Source: Ensifer oleiphilus
Lineage (GTDB): Bacteria > Pseudomonadota > Alphaproteobacteria > Rhizobiales > Rhizobiaceae
Length of the DNA stretch: 64,000 nucleotides
Direction: 5' to 3'
Assembly: GCF_013371465.1 (NCBI RefSeq)
Contig: NZ_JABWDU010000002.1
Span: 62,001 to 126,000, forward strand
Below the pieces are notes generated by a model. It was not told where the DNA came from. It did not search any database and was given only the letters and a program-made list of their open reading frames with translations. Positions 19,499-28,276 of the stretch are shown here, in pieces. The number at the start of each line of letters is the position of its first letter. Position 1 is the stretch's first letter. The position numbers were made by a program, and so were the translations under genes.

Positions 19499-20830
19499 GT
19501 GTCTGCACGTTCGGCAAATCGCACCTTCGGAAAGCGCGCGCAAAACCATGTCCTGATCCTGGCGAGCGGCGACAAGGTTCGCCATATGACGGTGCGTCCG
19601 TGGATGGCTGCCTTTGCCGTTTCGGCGGTGGGCGTCTTCAGCATCGGCTACCTCGCAGCCACCTCCTATCTCGTTCTTCGCGATGATCTGATCGGCGGGA
19701 CGATCGCACGCCAGGCGCGCATGCAGCACGAATACGAAGACCGAATCACCGCGCTGCGGGCTCAGGTCGATCGCGTGACAAGCCGACAGCTACTGGATCA
19801 GCAAGTCGTCGAAGAGAAGGTCGAGAAGCTGCTTCAGCAGCAGCAGGCGCTTTCCTCTCGCAACGGCAAGCTCGGCGCGCTGATCGAGCGGGCGGAAAAT
19901 TCCGGACTGTCGACCGACTTCACCCAGCCGGCACCGGTCGAACCCCTCGCCTACGAAAAACGTGCCGATGTCACCGGTGGTGTGCAGGCGATCGAAAAGC
20001 TGATGGGGTTGAGCCGTGGGCAAGCTGCCGCACCTGCCCGTGTCGCCGCCCTTGCCTACGCTCGGCCTTCGCCAGGCGAAAGCACCTCCGATCGCGCCGA
20101 TCGGCTTTTCTCGAAGGTGACGCTCTCGTTGAAAGATGTGGAGCGTGACCAGATGCAGCGGCTCGAGCAACTGACCGATGGCGCCGCGAGAACGTCGCAG
20201 GCGATCCGCAAGATCGTCGGGCGCACAGGTGTTGCGCTTCCCGAAAATGACGTCGCAGAGTTGGCGCCCGCAGATGAAGCGACAAGTTCCACGGACGCCG
20301 CGATCGGCGGCCCCTTCGTCGAGCCGGTCAACGACGACGGCTTCGGCCAGTCGCTTGCAGCGCTCGATTCGGCTCTCATCGAACTCGAGCGGACGCGTTC
20401 TCAGGTCCGCGAACTGCCCTTCGGCAACCCGTCGCCGGCAAGCGATATCACCAGCGACTTCGGCAACAGGCTTGATCCGTTTCTCGGTCGCCTGGCGCTG
20501 CACGCAGGTATCGACTTTCGCGCCACGGTCGGCACCCGCATCCGCGCGACAGCTCCGGGCACCGTTACCAATGCCGGCCAGACGGGCGGCTACGGAAACA
20601 TGGTCGAGATCGATCACGGCAATGGCGTTGCCAGCCGCTATGCGCACCTCTCGACGGTTCTGGTCAAGGTCGGCGACCGGATCAAGGCCGGAGATGTCGT
20701 CGCAAAGTCCGGCAATACGGGCCGTTCGACAGGTCCGCACCTGCACTACGAAATCCGGCTGAACGGTCAGGCAGTCGATCCCATGCGGTTTCTCAACGCC
20801 GGCACCAAGCTCGCGAGCTACATGAAATGA
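19499..20830 (+). CDS. M23 (LytM) murein endopeptidase
   Basis: 443 residues: a membrane-spanning segment (about 36-60), a coiled coil rich in Q and E (about 75-130), a linker and a C-terminal LytM domain. Zinc ligands are intact: H335 and D339 in LHAGIDF, H416 in PHLHYE, with H383 in RYAHLS. It should cut peptidoglycan cross-links from the periplasmic side, acting in growth or division. The start is GTG at 19499 behind a GGAGTGGTGGA stretch. It stands alone; the coiled coil suggests contact with a regulator such as FtsEX, which is an inference. Confidence 0.92.
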   Translation: MSARSANRTFGKRAQNHVLILASGDKVRHMTVRPWMAAFAVSAVGVFSIGYLAATSYLVLRDDLIGGTIARQARMQHEYEDRITALRAQVDRVTSRQLLDQQVVEEKVEKLLQQQQALSSRNGKLGALIERAENSGLSTDFTQPAPVEPLAYEKRADVTGGVQAIEKLMGLSRGQAAAPARVAALAYARPSPGESTSDRADRLFSKVTLSLKDVERDQMQRLEQLTDGAARTSQAIRKIVGRTGVALPENDVAELAPADEATSSTDAAIGGPFVEPVNDDGFGQSLAALDSALIELERTRSQVRELPFGNPSPASDITSDFGNRLDPFLGRLALHAGIDFRATVGTRIRATAPGTVTNAGQTGGYGNMVEIDHGNGVASRYAHLSTVLVKVGDRIKAGDVVAKSGNTGRSTGPHLHYEIRLNGQAVDPMRFLNAGTKLASYMK

Positions 20831-20924
20831 CTAGGATGCCGACGCGTTCTGCCCCCGCCACTTGACAAGAAACACAACAGATTCGTTGCCATCAACCTTT
20901 TCCTGCTTCAACGTGCTGGATTTC

Positions 20925-20953
20925 TTGACTTTCGACCGTATTCGGCTTAAGAG
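20925..20953 (+). promoter_or_regulatory. Candidate sigma-70 promoter of the helicase gene
   Basis: TTGACT (20925-20930), 17-bp spacer, TAAGAG (20948-20953). The preceding C gives the CTTGAC form common in alphaproteobacteria. Transcription would begin near 20960, leaving a leader of about 70 bases before the TTG start. Confidence 0.45.
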
Positions 20954-21028
20954 CCCGGCCACGCGGTGGTGTGTTTTCCACCGATCGAGCAGTGTTCTTA
21001 TCGAACCGGAACGGAAACAGATTTCCCT

Positions 21029-22537
21029 TTGACCAATTTTGCTGACCTTGGCCTTAGCCAAAAAGTTCTCTCCGCAGTAACCGATGCGGGCTACACAATC
21101 CCGACCCCGATCCAGGCTGGCGCCATTCCTCCGGCGTTGCAGCGCCGTGATATTCTCGGCATCGCGCAGACGGGAACAGGCAAGACGGCCTCGTTCGTGT
21201 TGCCGATGCTGACCCTGCTCGAAAAGGGTCGTGCTCGTGCGCGTATGCCGCGCACGCTGATTCTGGAGCCGACGCGCGAACTGGCGGCCCAAGTCGCTGA
21301 GAACTTCGACAAGTACGGCAAGAACCACAAGCTGAACATTGCGCTTCTGATCGGCGGCGTCTCGTTCGACGAGCAGGATCGCAAGCTGGAGCGCGGCGCC
21401 GATGTGCTGATCTGCACGCCCGGCCGCCTGCTCGACCATTTCGAGCGCGGCAAGCTCCTGATGAGCGGCGTCGAGATCCTGGTGATCGACGAAGCCGACC
21501 GCATGCTCGACATGGGCTTCATTCCCGACATCGAGCGCATCGCCAAGATGATCCCCTTCACGCGCCAGACTCTGTTCTTCTCGGCGACCATGCCGCCGGA
21601 GATCCAGAAGCTTGCTGACCGCTTCCTGCAGAACCCGGAGCGCGTCGAGGTTGCCCGTCCGGCATCGACGGCGCAGACGGTGACGCAGCGCTTCGTCGCC
21701 ACGCACGGCAAGGATTACGAAAAGCGCGCCGTGTTGCGCGATCTGATCCGCGCCCAGGACGACCTGAAGAACGCGATCATCTTCTGCAACCGCAAGAAGG
21801 ATGTCGCCGATCTCTTCCGCTCGCTCGAGCGTCATGGCTTCTCGGTCGGCGCCCTGCATGGCGACATGGACCAGCGCTCGCGCATGGCTATGCTTGCCGG
21901 CTTCAAGGACAACCTCATCACGCTGCTCGTTGCGTCCGATGTGGCTGCCCGCGGTCTCGATATCCCCGATGTCAGCCATGTCTTCAATTTCGACGTGCCG
22001 ATCCATGCGGAAGATTACGTTCACCGCATCGGCCGTACCGGCCGTGCCGGCCGCTCCGGTGCGTCCTTCACGCTGGTCACCAAGCGCGACATGAAGTTCT
22101 CCGACGCCATCGAGAAGCTGATCGGCCAGAAGGTCGAGTGGCTGAACGGTGATCTGTCGAACCTTCCCGAACCGATGGAAAGCCACGACACCGGTCGCCG
22201 TGAACGCGGTCGTGACGGTCGCAAGGACCGGAAAAAAGATGGGGACCGCGCACCGCGTGGCCGTTCCGATCACAAAACCGATACGGTTCGTGCCGATAGT
22301 GAGGCAGAAATTGAAGCAGTCGTCGAAAGGGTGGAAGCGGTGAAACCGGCACGCAACGCAGAGACAAAGCAGAGCAACGGCCACCGCCCGGAACGTCCGG
22401 TTCGTGCGGCAAGCCCCGCCAACGACGACAACCGTGATCGCCGCAATCGCCACCGTCGCGACCACGACGACGGCCCGACTCCCGTTGGGTTCGGCGACGA
22501 AATCCCTGCTTTCATGCTGATCGCCGGCAAGGCCTGA
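21029..22537 (+). CDS. DEAD-box RNA helicase (RhlE-like)
   Basis: 502-residue ATP-dependent RNA helicase. Motifs in order: Q motif TPIQAGAIPPAL, Walker A AQTGTGKT (47-53), PTREL, DEAD (154-157), SAT (185-187), ARGLDIP and HRIGRTGRAGR; then a basic, disordered tail rich in R, D and K (about 390-490). Such proteins remodel rRNA and mRNA, often in the cold. I prefer the TTG start giving MTNFADLGLS because family members begin there and the predicted promoter places the transcript start just upstream; a GTG at 20966 would be almost leaderless. The Nudix gene follows within 7 bp. Confidence 0.93.
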   Translation: MTNFADLGLSQKVLSAVTDAGYTIPTPIQAGAIPPALQRRDILGIAQTGTGKTASFVLPMLTLLEKGRARARMPRTLILEPTRELAAQVAENFDKYGKNHKLNIALLIGGVSFDEQDRKLERGADVLICTPGRLLDHFERGKLLMSGVEILVIDEADRMLDMGFIPDIERIAKMIPFTRQTLFFSATMPPEIQKLADRFLQNPERVEVARPASTAQTVTQRFVATHGKDYEKRAVLRDLIRAQDDLKNAIIFCNRKKDVADLFRSLERHGFSVGALHGDMDQRSRMAMLAGFKDNLITLLVASDVAARGLDIPDVSHVFNFDVPIHAEDYVHRIGRTGRAGRSGASFTLVTKRDMKFSDAIEKLIGQKVEWLNGDLSNLPEPMESHDTGRRERGRDGRKDRKKDGDRAPRGRSDHKTDTVRADSEAEIEAVVERVEAVKPARNAETKQSNGHRPERPVRAASPANDDNRDRRNRHRRDHDDGPTPVGFGDEIPAFMLIAGKA

Positions 22538-22544
22538 CCCAGAA

Positions 22545-22982
22545 ATGGGTCGGCCAGGCATCGACTTTCCGGGCTTCGGCTGCGGACTGGCGATTATGCG
22601 CGACGGCAAGCTGCTGCTGTGCAAGCGCTTGAAGGCGCCCGAAGCCGGCCACTGGAATATTGTGGGCGGCAAGGTCGATCACATGGAGCGCAGCGAACTT
22701 GCCGCGCGCCGTGAAGCGGAAGAGGAAAGCGGCCTGTCGATCCGTTCGTCCCGCTTTCTCTGCCTCAGCGAGCAATTGATCGAAGCCGATCGTCAGCACT
22801 GGATCTCGATGATCTACGTGACCGACGATTTTTCGGGCGAACCGCAACTGACCGAGCCGGACAAGCTGTCCGACATCGGCTGGTACGATCTCGATGCCCT
22901 ACCCCAACCGCTTTCGCGGTTTGCCGCTGACGCCGTCCGCGCCATCAGCACGCATACGAAGGCGCTCGCTGGCGCTGTCTGA
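22545..22982 (+). CDS. Nudix hydrolase
   Basis: 145 residues with a perfect Nudix box: G42-x5-E48-x7-R56-E57-A58-x-E60-E61-x-G63-L64, the magnesium-binding motif for cleaving nucleoside diphosphates linked to another group. The actual substrate cannot be told from sequence; the GHWNIVGGK lead-in resembles housecleaning enzymes. It starts 7 bp after the helicase stop, so the two are likely one transcript. It converges on the TfoX-N gene. Confidence 0.93.
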   Translation: MGRPGIDFPGFGCGLAIMRDGKLLLCKRLKAPEAGHWNIVGGKVDHMERSELAARREAEEESGLSIRSSRFLCLSEQLIEADRQHWISMIYVTDDFSGEPQLTEPDKLSDIGWYDLDALPQPLSRFAADAVRAISTHTKALAGAV

Positions 22983-23074
22983 GCGAAGCGGTTTCCCGTC
23001 GGGGAATACCAGAAACAAAGAGATGGAGCGTTTACGTGGTTTCCGAACCAGAAACGTTAGGCGTGTCGGCCCGC

Positions 23075-23392
23075 CTATTTCTTGGCCCGCAACGCCGCCT
23101 CGTAGGCTAGTCTGACCCAGCGCGCCATTTCATCGGGATCGTCGTAGGCCTCTTCCGGGATGCTCCAATAGGGCATCTTCACCGGTTTTCCCTTGCCGTC
23201 ATAGGCCCATCGCCGGGATCCGGCCTCCTCGAAGGTCGGGCCTGTCCTGTCGTCGCCCTTCAGGAGAATTTCTCCATCGACTTCGAGCGCGAAGATGACG
23301 CCTTCGAAATAGACGCCCTTGCCGCCGAACATGCGTTTGATGGTCACGGGTCCAAGCGTTTCGAACATTTCCTCGATTGCAGCATTTTCCAA
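23075..23392 (-). CDS. TfoX N-terminal domain protein
   Basis: 105 residues forming a lone TfoX_N domain: IEEMFETLGPVTIKRMFGGKGVYF is the core, seen here as the RMFGGKGVYF motif plus a C-terminal AYDGKGKPVKMPYWSIPEE. TfoX regulates competence in gammaproteobacteria, but single-domain rhizobial versions have no known role. The start is TTG at 23392: the ribosome site GGAGGA sits in the last codons of the upstream cytidylyltransferase gene, whose TAG lies 4 bp before. A longer open frame reads into that gene and is not coding. Last gene of the molybdenum maturation operon. Confidence 0.82.
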   Translation of the reverse strand: MENAAIEEMFETLGPVTIKRMFGGKGVYFEGVIFALEVDGEILLKGDDRTGPTFEEAGSRRWAYDGKGKPVKMPYWSIPEEAYDDPDEMARWVRLAYEAALRAKK

Positions 23393-23396
23393 GCGC

Positions 23397-25013
23397 CTAT
23401 TCCTCCAAAGTTCCGCCGGCAGCGATGATTTGCTCTGGTGTGTCGAGGTCGAGACGGGCGGCAGCACCTAACTCGACATCGATGACCGGCAGTCCGCATC
23501 TCTCGATGATATGCCTTGCGCCAACATCGCCAAGCAATTGGCTCACGGCTGGAAACGTCTGGCGCGGCAGGACAACCGGGTTGCCACGCTGACCGTCAGC
23601 CGTGGCGCGGATCACGGCACGCCCCCCTTCCGCGACGAACGCATCGGCGATCCGGCGCAGGTCCGCCGCCGTTATCCCCGGCATGTCTGCCAACATCACC
23701 AGCATGCCGCCGGCTGCGTGATCGAGCGCGGCAAGGCCAGCCGTCAGCGACGACGCCATGCCGGACAGGTAATCCGGGTTGGAGACGAGAACGACCGGCA
23801 GATCACCGAGCGCTGCCCGGATTTCCGGCTCGCGATGTCCGGTGACGACGATCACCCGGCCGATATCGGCTGCAAGCGCACTGACGACCGTGCGGCGGAT
23901 GAGCGGAACGCCATCGAAGGTCGCCAACAGCTTGTGGCCGCCCTCAGGGCCCATACGGCTGGCGCGGCCTGCCGCCAGCACGACGATTTCCAACGGCCCC
24001 AAAGCCACAGGCGCGGCGGGCTCGCGCGGCTGTGGCCGGGTGGGTATCTCCTTCAGCAAGCCACCGACACCGAGCCCGGTGATGTCATGCGGGCTCGGCC
24101 ACTCGCCGGCGAGAATGCGATCGAGCACCCAGTCGAAACCGTTCTCGCGCGGGCTGCGGGCGCAGCCCGGTGCGCCGATCACCGGCACGGTTCCGACGCG
24201 GCCGAGCACGATGAGATTGCCGGGGTCGACCGGCATGCCGACGTGATCGACAATGCCGCCTGCCCTGCGGATCGCAGCGGGAATGACGTCGTGCGAATCG
24301 GCAACTGCCGAGGCGCCGAAGACGATGATGAGGTCGTGGTCGGCCTTCAGATCGCCGATGGCCGCAGCCACGGCGTCTTCCGTGTGGGCAACGCGCCGCT
24401 CGGTTGCCAACGCGCTTGCGGATTGCCGCAGGCGTGCGGAGAGCACCGCATGGGTCTTGTCCATGACCTGGCGTTTCAATGAAGGCAACTCAGTTGCTAT
24501 CAGTGCGGCATTGCGCGCGGAAAAAGGTTTCACCGCAAAGGCATTGGCATCGCGAAGCAACATCTCTGCCCGCTCCACCAGCGATCCTGCCACTGCCAGG
24601 GGTATGATCTTGATCGTCGCCACCATGTCGCCAGGCTGCACCGGCACATGGTCGGCGAGGCAGGCGAGCGTGATGGCCGGATCAATGCGGTTCAGCCGGT
24701 CGACGGTTTCGCGGGTGGCGACGAATAGCCCGTGTACCCGCGAATAAATATTGACGCGTCCGGTTGCCGCCGAGGAAAACCGCAGATGGTCGGGAGCAAT
24801 CGCCGCGGCGATCCGCGCCGCCGCTTCATCTTCCAGCAAATCGCCCCGATCCGGTTGGGCGACGATAATCTCGTCGATCTCCGCCTGCATCAGCACGGCA
24901 AGATCTGTTGAGGTGAGCACGTGCCCTTTCGGCAAGCGTAGGTCGCCGGCCTTGACGGCGTGCGCGAGCACGGCGCCTTCAGCCGCGGAAAGCTTGGTGG
25001 ACCCAAATTTCAT
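23397..25013 (-). CDS. Molybdopterin-binding/cytidylyltransferase fusion protein
   Basis: 538 residues. The N-terminal part (about 1-330) resembles the molybdopterin-binding domain of MoeA/MogA, with DLIIVFGASAVADSHDVIP and VPVIGAPGCARSP. The C-terminal part (about 345-530) is an NTP-transferase like MocA/MobA, with LAAGRASRMGPEGGHKLL and MLADMPGI. The likely job is adding CMP to molybdopterin for enzymes of the xanthine oxidase/CO dehydrogenase family. It overlaps the upstream XdhC-type gene by ATGA and precedes TfoX_N. Confidence 0.9.
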   Translation of the reverse strand: MKFGSTKLSAAEGAVLAHAVKAGDLRLPKGHVLTSTDLAVLMQAEIDEIIVAQPDRGDLLEDEAAARIAAAIAPDHLRFSSAATGRVNIYSRVHGLFVATRETVDRLNRIDPAITLACLADHVPVQPGDMVATIKIIPLAVAGSLVERAEMLLRDANAFAVKPFSARNAALIATELPSLKRQVMDKTHAVLSARLRQSASALATERRVAHTEDAVAAAIGDLKADHDLIIVFGASAVADSHDVIPAAIRRAGGIVDHVGMPVDPGNLIVLGRVGTVPVIGAPGCARSPRENGFDWVLDRILAGEWPSPHDITGLGVGGLLKEIPTRPQPREPAAPVALGPLEIVVLAAGRASRMGPEGGHKLLATFDGVPLIRRTVVSALAADIGRVIVVTGHREPEIRAALGDLPVVLVSNPDYLSGMASSLTAGLAALDHAAGGMLVMLADMPGITAADLRRIADAFVAEGGRAVIRATADGQRGNPVVLPRQTFPAVSQLLGDVGARHIIERCGLPVIDVELGAAARLDLDTPEQIIAAGGTLEE

Positions 25014-25717
25014 CGATGCGCCTCGCTACCGGACAGGATATGCCGCCGCCTGAGCGCTTCGATGATTTCGGCGAGAATCGCAACCGCGATCTCCGCCGGG
25101 CTCGCCGCGCCGATGTCGAGCCCGATCGGCGCCTTGATCTGGGCGAGCGCGTCGTCGGAGACCCCGAGCCGCCGCAGGCGCTCGACGCGGCTTGCATGCG
25201 TCTTTCTGCTGCCAAGGGCGCCGACATAGAAACAGCCAGCAGTAAGGGCTGCCCGGATCGGTTCGTCATCGATCTTCGGGTCGTGTGTGACGGCGACCAC
25301 CGCCGTGAACCGATCAAGCGGCCGGGCCGTGAGGACGTCTTCCGGCCACTCCGCGATCAGTTCGACGCCGGAAAAGCGTTCGGCCGTCGCAAAGGCGGTG
25401 CGCGGATCGAGGATGGTAAGGTCGAAGCCGGCGATAGCCGCCATCCGCGCAAGCGCTTGCGAGATATGGACCGCGCCGACAACGAGGATGCGCGGTGGCG
25501 GCAGGTACACATTGAGGAATAGGGACCGCCCGCCGGCCATGATCATTCCGGGTTTGCCAGACCGAAGTGCGGCGGTCATCGCATCGATCCATTCGTCCGC
25601 ACAGCGTTCACCCTCGACACAGAGCACGCTTCGGTCGGTCTCGAGGTCGGTAAAGACGACGGCGGCTCGCCTGCCCGCGCGCGCTGCATTCAATGCCTGA
25701 AGGGTTGCGCGATCCAT
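25010..25717 (-). CDS. XdhC/CoxI-family protein, C-terminal (Rossmann) half
   Basis: 235 residues. The C-terminal two thirds is an XdhC_C Rossmann domain: LVVGAVHISQALARMAA, HDPKIDDEPIRAAL, YVGALGSRKTHASRVERL and LDIGAASPAEIAVAI. XdhC proteins bind sulfurated molybdenum cofactor and insert it into molybdenum hydroxylases. The N-terminal 70 residues only weakly recall the XdhC_CoxI domain, which is encoded as a separate small protein just upstream with a 3-bp gap. Both probably act as one unit. Confidence 0.9.
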   Translation of the reverse strand: MDRATLQALNAARAGRRAAVVFTDLETDRSVLCVEGERCADEWIDAMTAALRSGKPGMIMAGGRSLFLNVYLPPPRILVVGAVHISQALARMAAIAGFDLTILDPRTAFATAERFSGVELIAEWPEDVLTARPLDRFTAVVAVTHDPKIDDEPIRAALTAGCFYVGALGSRKTHASRVERLRRLGVSDDALAQIKAPIGLDIGAASPAEIAVAILAEIIEALRRRHILSGSEAHR

Positions 25718-25720
25718 GGC

Positions 25721-26053
25721 TCAGCCGTCAACCCGCTCGACAAGCACCCGGATCCGGCCGCCACAGGAAAGACCGACACGCCATGCGGTCTCGTCGGCTA
25801 CGCCAAATTCAAGGATTTTTGCCTTGCCGGTCTCCAGAATATCCGCCGCTTCGCTGATCACCGCACCCTCGACACATCCGCCGGAAACCGAACCTTCGAA
25901 ATTGCCGGCCCCGTCGATCACCAGATGGCTGCCGACCGGGCGCGGTGCGGACCCCCAGGTTTCGATCACCGTTGCAATTGCCACTTGGCGCCCTTCGCCA
26001 ACCCAGGCTTCGGCAACCGCGAGTGGATCGAGGGTATCGACCAATGCCTGCAT
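25721..26053 (-). CDS. XdhC/CoxI-family protein, N-terminal half
   Basis: 110 residues matching only the XdhC_CoxI N-terminal domain: VIETWGSAPRPVGSHLVI, then GSVSGGCVEGAV and the Cys-containing GLSCGGRIRVLVE. The two cysteines in SGGCVEG and LSCGG are those expected to handle sulfur or metal at the cofactor. The start MQALVDTLDPL follows GGGAGGACGTGAC, so the further open frame upstream is not needed. It resembles the CoxF/CoxI products of CO dehydrogenase clusters. Confidence 0.9.
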   Translation of the reverse strand: MQALVDTLDPLAVAEAWVGEGRQVAIATVIETWGSAPRPVGSHLVIDGAGNFEGSVSGGCVEGAVISEAADILETGKAKILEFGVADETAWRVGLSCGGRIRVLVERVDG

Positions 26054-26054
26054 G

Positions 26055-27344
26055 TCACGTCCTCCCAGCCCGGCCACCCAGCACGGTGCGATGCTCGTCC
26101 ATGAACCGTCGAGGGTCGGCCTCCCGCGACCTCTGGCCCGACAGCGATTTGACGAGCTCGCCCACTGACTCAAGATTGTGCACGGCCCGGAATTCGTCAA
26201 CATGCGGCAGCATCGCTTTGACGCCGCGAGCCCGTGCCTCGAAGCCGTCGAATCGCAACAGCGGATTGAGCCAGATCAGTCGACGGCAGGAGCGGTGCAG
26301 GCGGTCCATCTCCCGCTCCAGCTCCAACGTGTCGTCCCGCTCGAGCCCGTCGGTGATCAAAAGCACGATGGCGCCCTGTCCCAGCACCCGCCGCGACCAG
26401 CGTCGGTTGAACTCATGCAGGGTTTCGCCGATGCGCGTGCCCCCGGACCAGTCCTTGACCGCAGAGATGCATTCGTCGAGTGCGACATCCGGGTCGCGGT
26501 TTCGCATCGGCCGCGAAACATTCGTCAGCCGCGTGCCGAAAAGGAAGGTGTGAACGCGCTGGCGCTTTTCACTCAGCGCATGGAGGAAATGCAGAAAGAT
26601 GCGGGTGTATTGGCTCATCGACCCGGAAATGTCCGCAAGCACGACCAGCGGCGGGTGAACGAGCCGCCGTTCGCGAAAGCGCGGCAGGATCAGTTCGCCG
26701 CCGAAGCGCATGGCGTCGCGCATCGTCGCGCGCGGATCGATGCGGATCTGCCGCGAGGAGGGCCGGTATCGGCGGGTGCGCACCTGGTCGAGCGGCAGCA
26801 CCAATGACGATAGCGCTCGCCTCGCCTCGGTGATCTCGGCCGCGGTCATCTGGGCGAAATCAGCCTTTCGGAAAAGCTCCCGGCCCGAAACGGTATAGCG
26901 GGCGTCGACCTCGATCTCCGGTTCCTCGCGCGGCGGCCGGGCGTGATCATGGCCGGACATCAACGCATCGCTGACACGCGTCTCGCCTGCCCGTCGCCGC
27001 TGCCGCTCGCTGTCGCGTTCCGGTGCGAGCGGAGACATCATCGCGATCATCTTCTCGACCAGGCCGCGCGAACGCCAGAACAGCCGAAAAGCCTCGTCGA
27101 ACACCGGCTGATCCTCGTGGCGCTTGACGAAAATACACTGAAGGGCCGCGTAGAATTCGTCGCGGGCACCGATGCCGATCAGCGTGACCGCATCAATGGC
27201 GTCGGCCACTGCCCCAGGCCCGACCTTCATCCCGGCGCGCCGCAGGGCGCGGGCAAAGTACACGATGTTATCGGCGAGCTTTCCGTCGCCGGGCGGGATC
27301 GGCGGGAGAATGGCACCATCAGGCGGATGTTCTCCCGGCTCCAT
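26055..27344 (-). CDS. CoxE-like VWA-domain protein
   Basis: 429 residues of the CoxE/VWA_CoxE family. A helical N-terminal half precedes a VWA domain with the metal-adhesion motif DISGSMSQ (about residue 235) and later GGTRIGETL and LLITDGLERDD. In CO dehydrogenase systems CoxE works with the AAA+ ATPase CoxD to mature the Mo-Cu active site. I use the ATG at 27344, 2 bp after the stop of the MoxR gene; an overlapping TTG two codons before is possible. The gene order moxR-coxE-xdhC is the classic one. Confidence 0.92.
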   Translation of the reverse strand: MEPGEHPPDGAILPPIPPGDGKLADNIVYFARALRRAGMKVGPGAVADAIDAVTLIGIGARDEFYAALQCIFVKRHEDQPVFDEAFRLFWRSRGLVEKMIAMMSPLAPERDSERQRRRAGETRVSDALMSGHDHARPPREEPEIEVDARYTVSGRELFRKADFAQMTAAEITEARRALSSLVLPLDQVRTRRYRPSSRQIRIDPRATMRDAMRFGGELILPRFRERRLVHPPLVVLADISGSMSQYTRIFLHFLHALSEKRQRVHTFLFGTRLTNVSRPMRNRDPDVALDECISAVKDWSGGTRIGETLHEFNRRWSRRVLGQGAIVLLITDGLERDDTLELEREMDRLHRSCRRLIWLNPLLRFDGFEARARGVKAMLPHVDEFRAVHNLESVGELVKSLSGQRSREADPRRFMDEHRTVLGGRAGRT

Positions 27345-27346
27345 GG

Positions 27347-28276
27347 TCAACCGGCCGCCAGCAGTTCGGCCTTGACCTCGGCGAGCAGCTTGCGCCCTTC
27401 GGCGCCGTCGATCCTGGCGATGTCGTCCTGATACTTCAGCAGCGTGCCCAGCGTATCGGCGATCGTTTCGGGGTCGAGCGCGAGCCGGTCAAGCTCGGTC
27501 AAGGCTGTTGCCCAGTCGATCGTCTCAGCGACGCCGGGGTTCTTGAAAAGATCGATCGTACGGAGTCGCTGCACATAGGCGATGATTTCGCGCGACAGCG
27601 CCGCGTTGCAGCCCGGAACCTTGCGGCGGATGATTTCGAGTTCCTGGGTCGCCTTGGGATAATCGACCCAATGATAGAGACAGCGTCGCTTCAAGGCGTC
27701 GTGGATCTCACGCGTGCGATTGGTGGTGATGATGACAACGGGCGGCTCAGTGGCGCGGATGGTGCCGAGTTCCGGAATGGTCACCTGGAAGTCCGAGAGG
27801 ACCTCGAGCAGGAATGCCTCGAAGGCTTCGTCGGTGCGGTCGAGCTCGTCGATCAGAAACACCGGTGCCCGGCCGCTCTCACCGGAAATGGCCTGAAGCA
27901 CCGGGCGCCGGATGAGAAATCGTTCCGAGAATATGTCGCTTTCGACCCTGCGCCTGTCGACTGTTCCGGCCGCTTCCGACAACCGGATCTCCAGCATTTG
28001 CGCCGGGTAATTCCACTCGTAGACGGCCGAGGCGACATCCAGCCCCTCGTAACACTGAAGGCGGATCAAGGGGCGATCAAGGGCGCGGGCAAGCACCTTC
28101 GCAATCTCGGTCTTGCCGACACCGGCCTCGCCTTCGAGAAAGAGCGGGCGCTTCATCCTGAGCGCCAGAAACAGCACCGTCGCCAATGCCGTACCGGCGA
28201 GATAATCCTGTGCCTCAAGCATCGCCATCGTTTCGTCGATGGATTGGGGCAATACGCCTGTCGCCGGTGCCGCCAT
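27347..28276 (-). CDS. MoxR/CoxD-type AAA+ ATPase
   Basis: 309 residues, MoxR-family AAA+ ATPase. Walker A GEAGVGKTE, Walker B VFLIDELDR, sensor region ITTNRTREIHDALKRRCLYHW with its arginine finger. Paired with a VWA protein, MoxR ATPases act as chaperones that load cofactors or activate enzymes; here the partner set points to a CoxD role in a molybdenum enzyme. The start MAAPATGVLP follows GGAGGATGC. First gene of the operon that runs down to TfoX_N. Confidence 0.93.
   Translation of the reverse strand: MAAPATGVLPQSIDETMAMLEAQDYLAGTALATVLFLALRMKRPLFLEGEAGVGKTEIAKVLARALDRPLIRLQCYEGLDVASAVYEWNYPAQMLEIRLSEAAGTVDRRRVESDIFSERFLIRRPVLQAISGESGRAPVFLIDELDRTDEAFEAFLLEVLSDFQVTIPELGTIRATEPPVVIITTNRTREIHDALKRRCLYHWVDYPKATQELEIIRRKVPGCNAALSREIIAYVQRLRTIDLFKNPGVAETIDWATALTELDRLALDPETIADTLGTLLKYQDDIARIDGAEGRKLLAEVKAELLAAG

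Noticed and set aside
20831-22672. A 613-codon open frame antisense to the DEAD-box helicase and Nudix genes
   Set aside because: Both sense genes have complete motifs; the antisense product is low in complexity and shows no family features.
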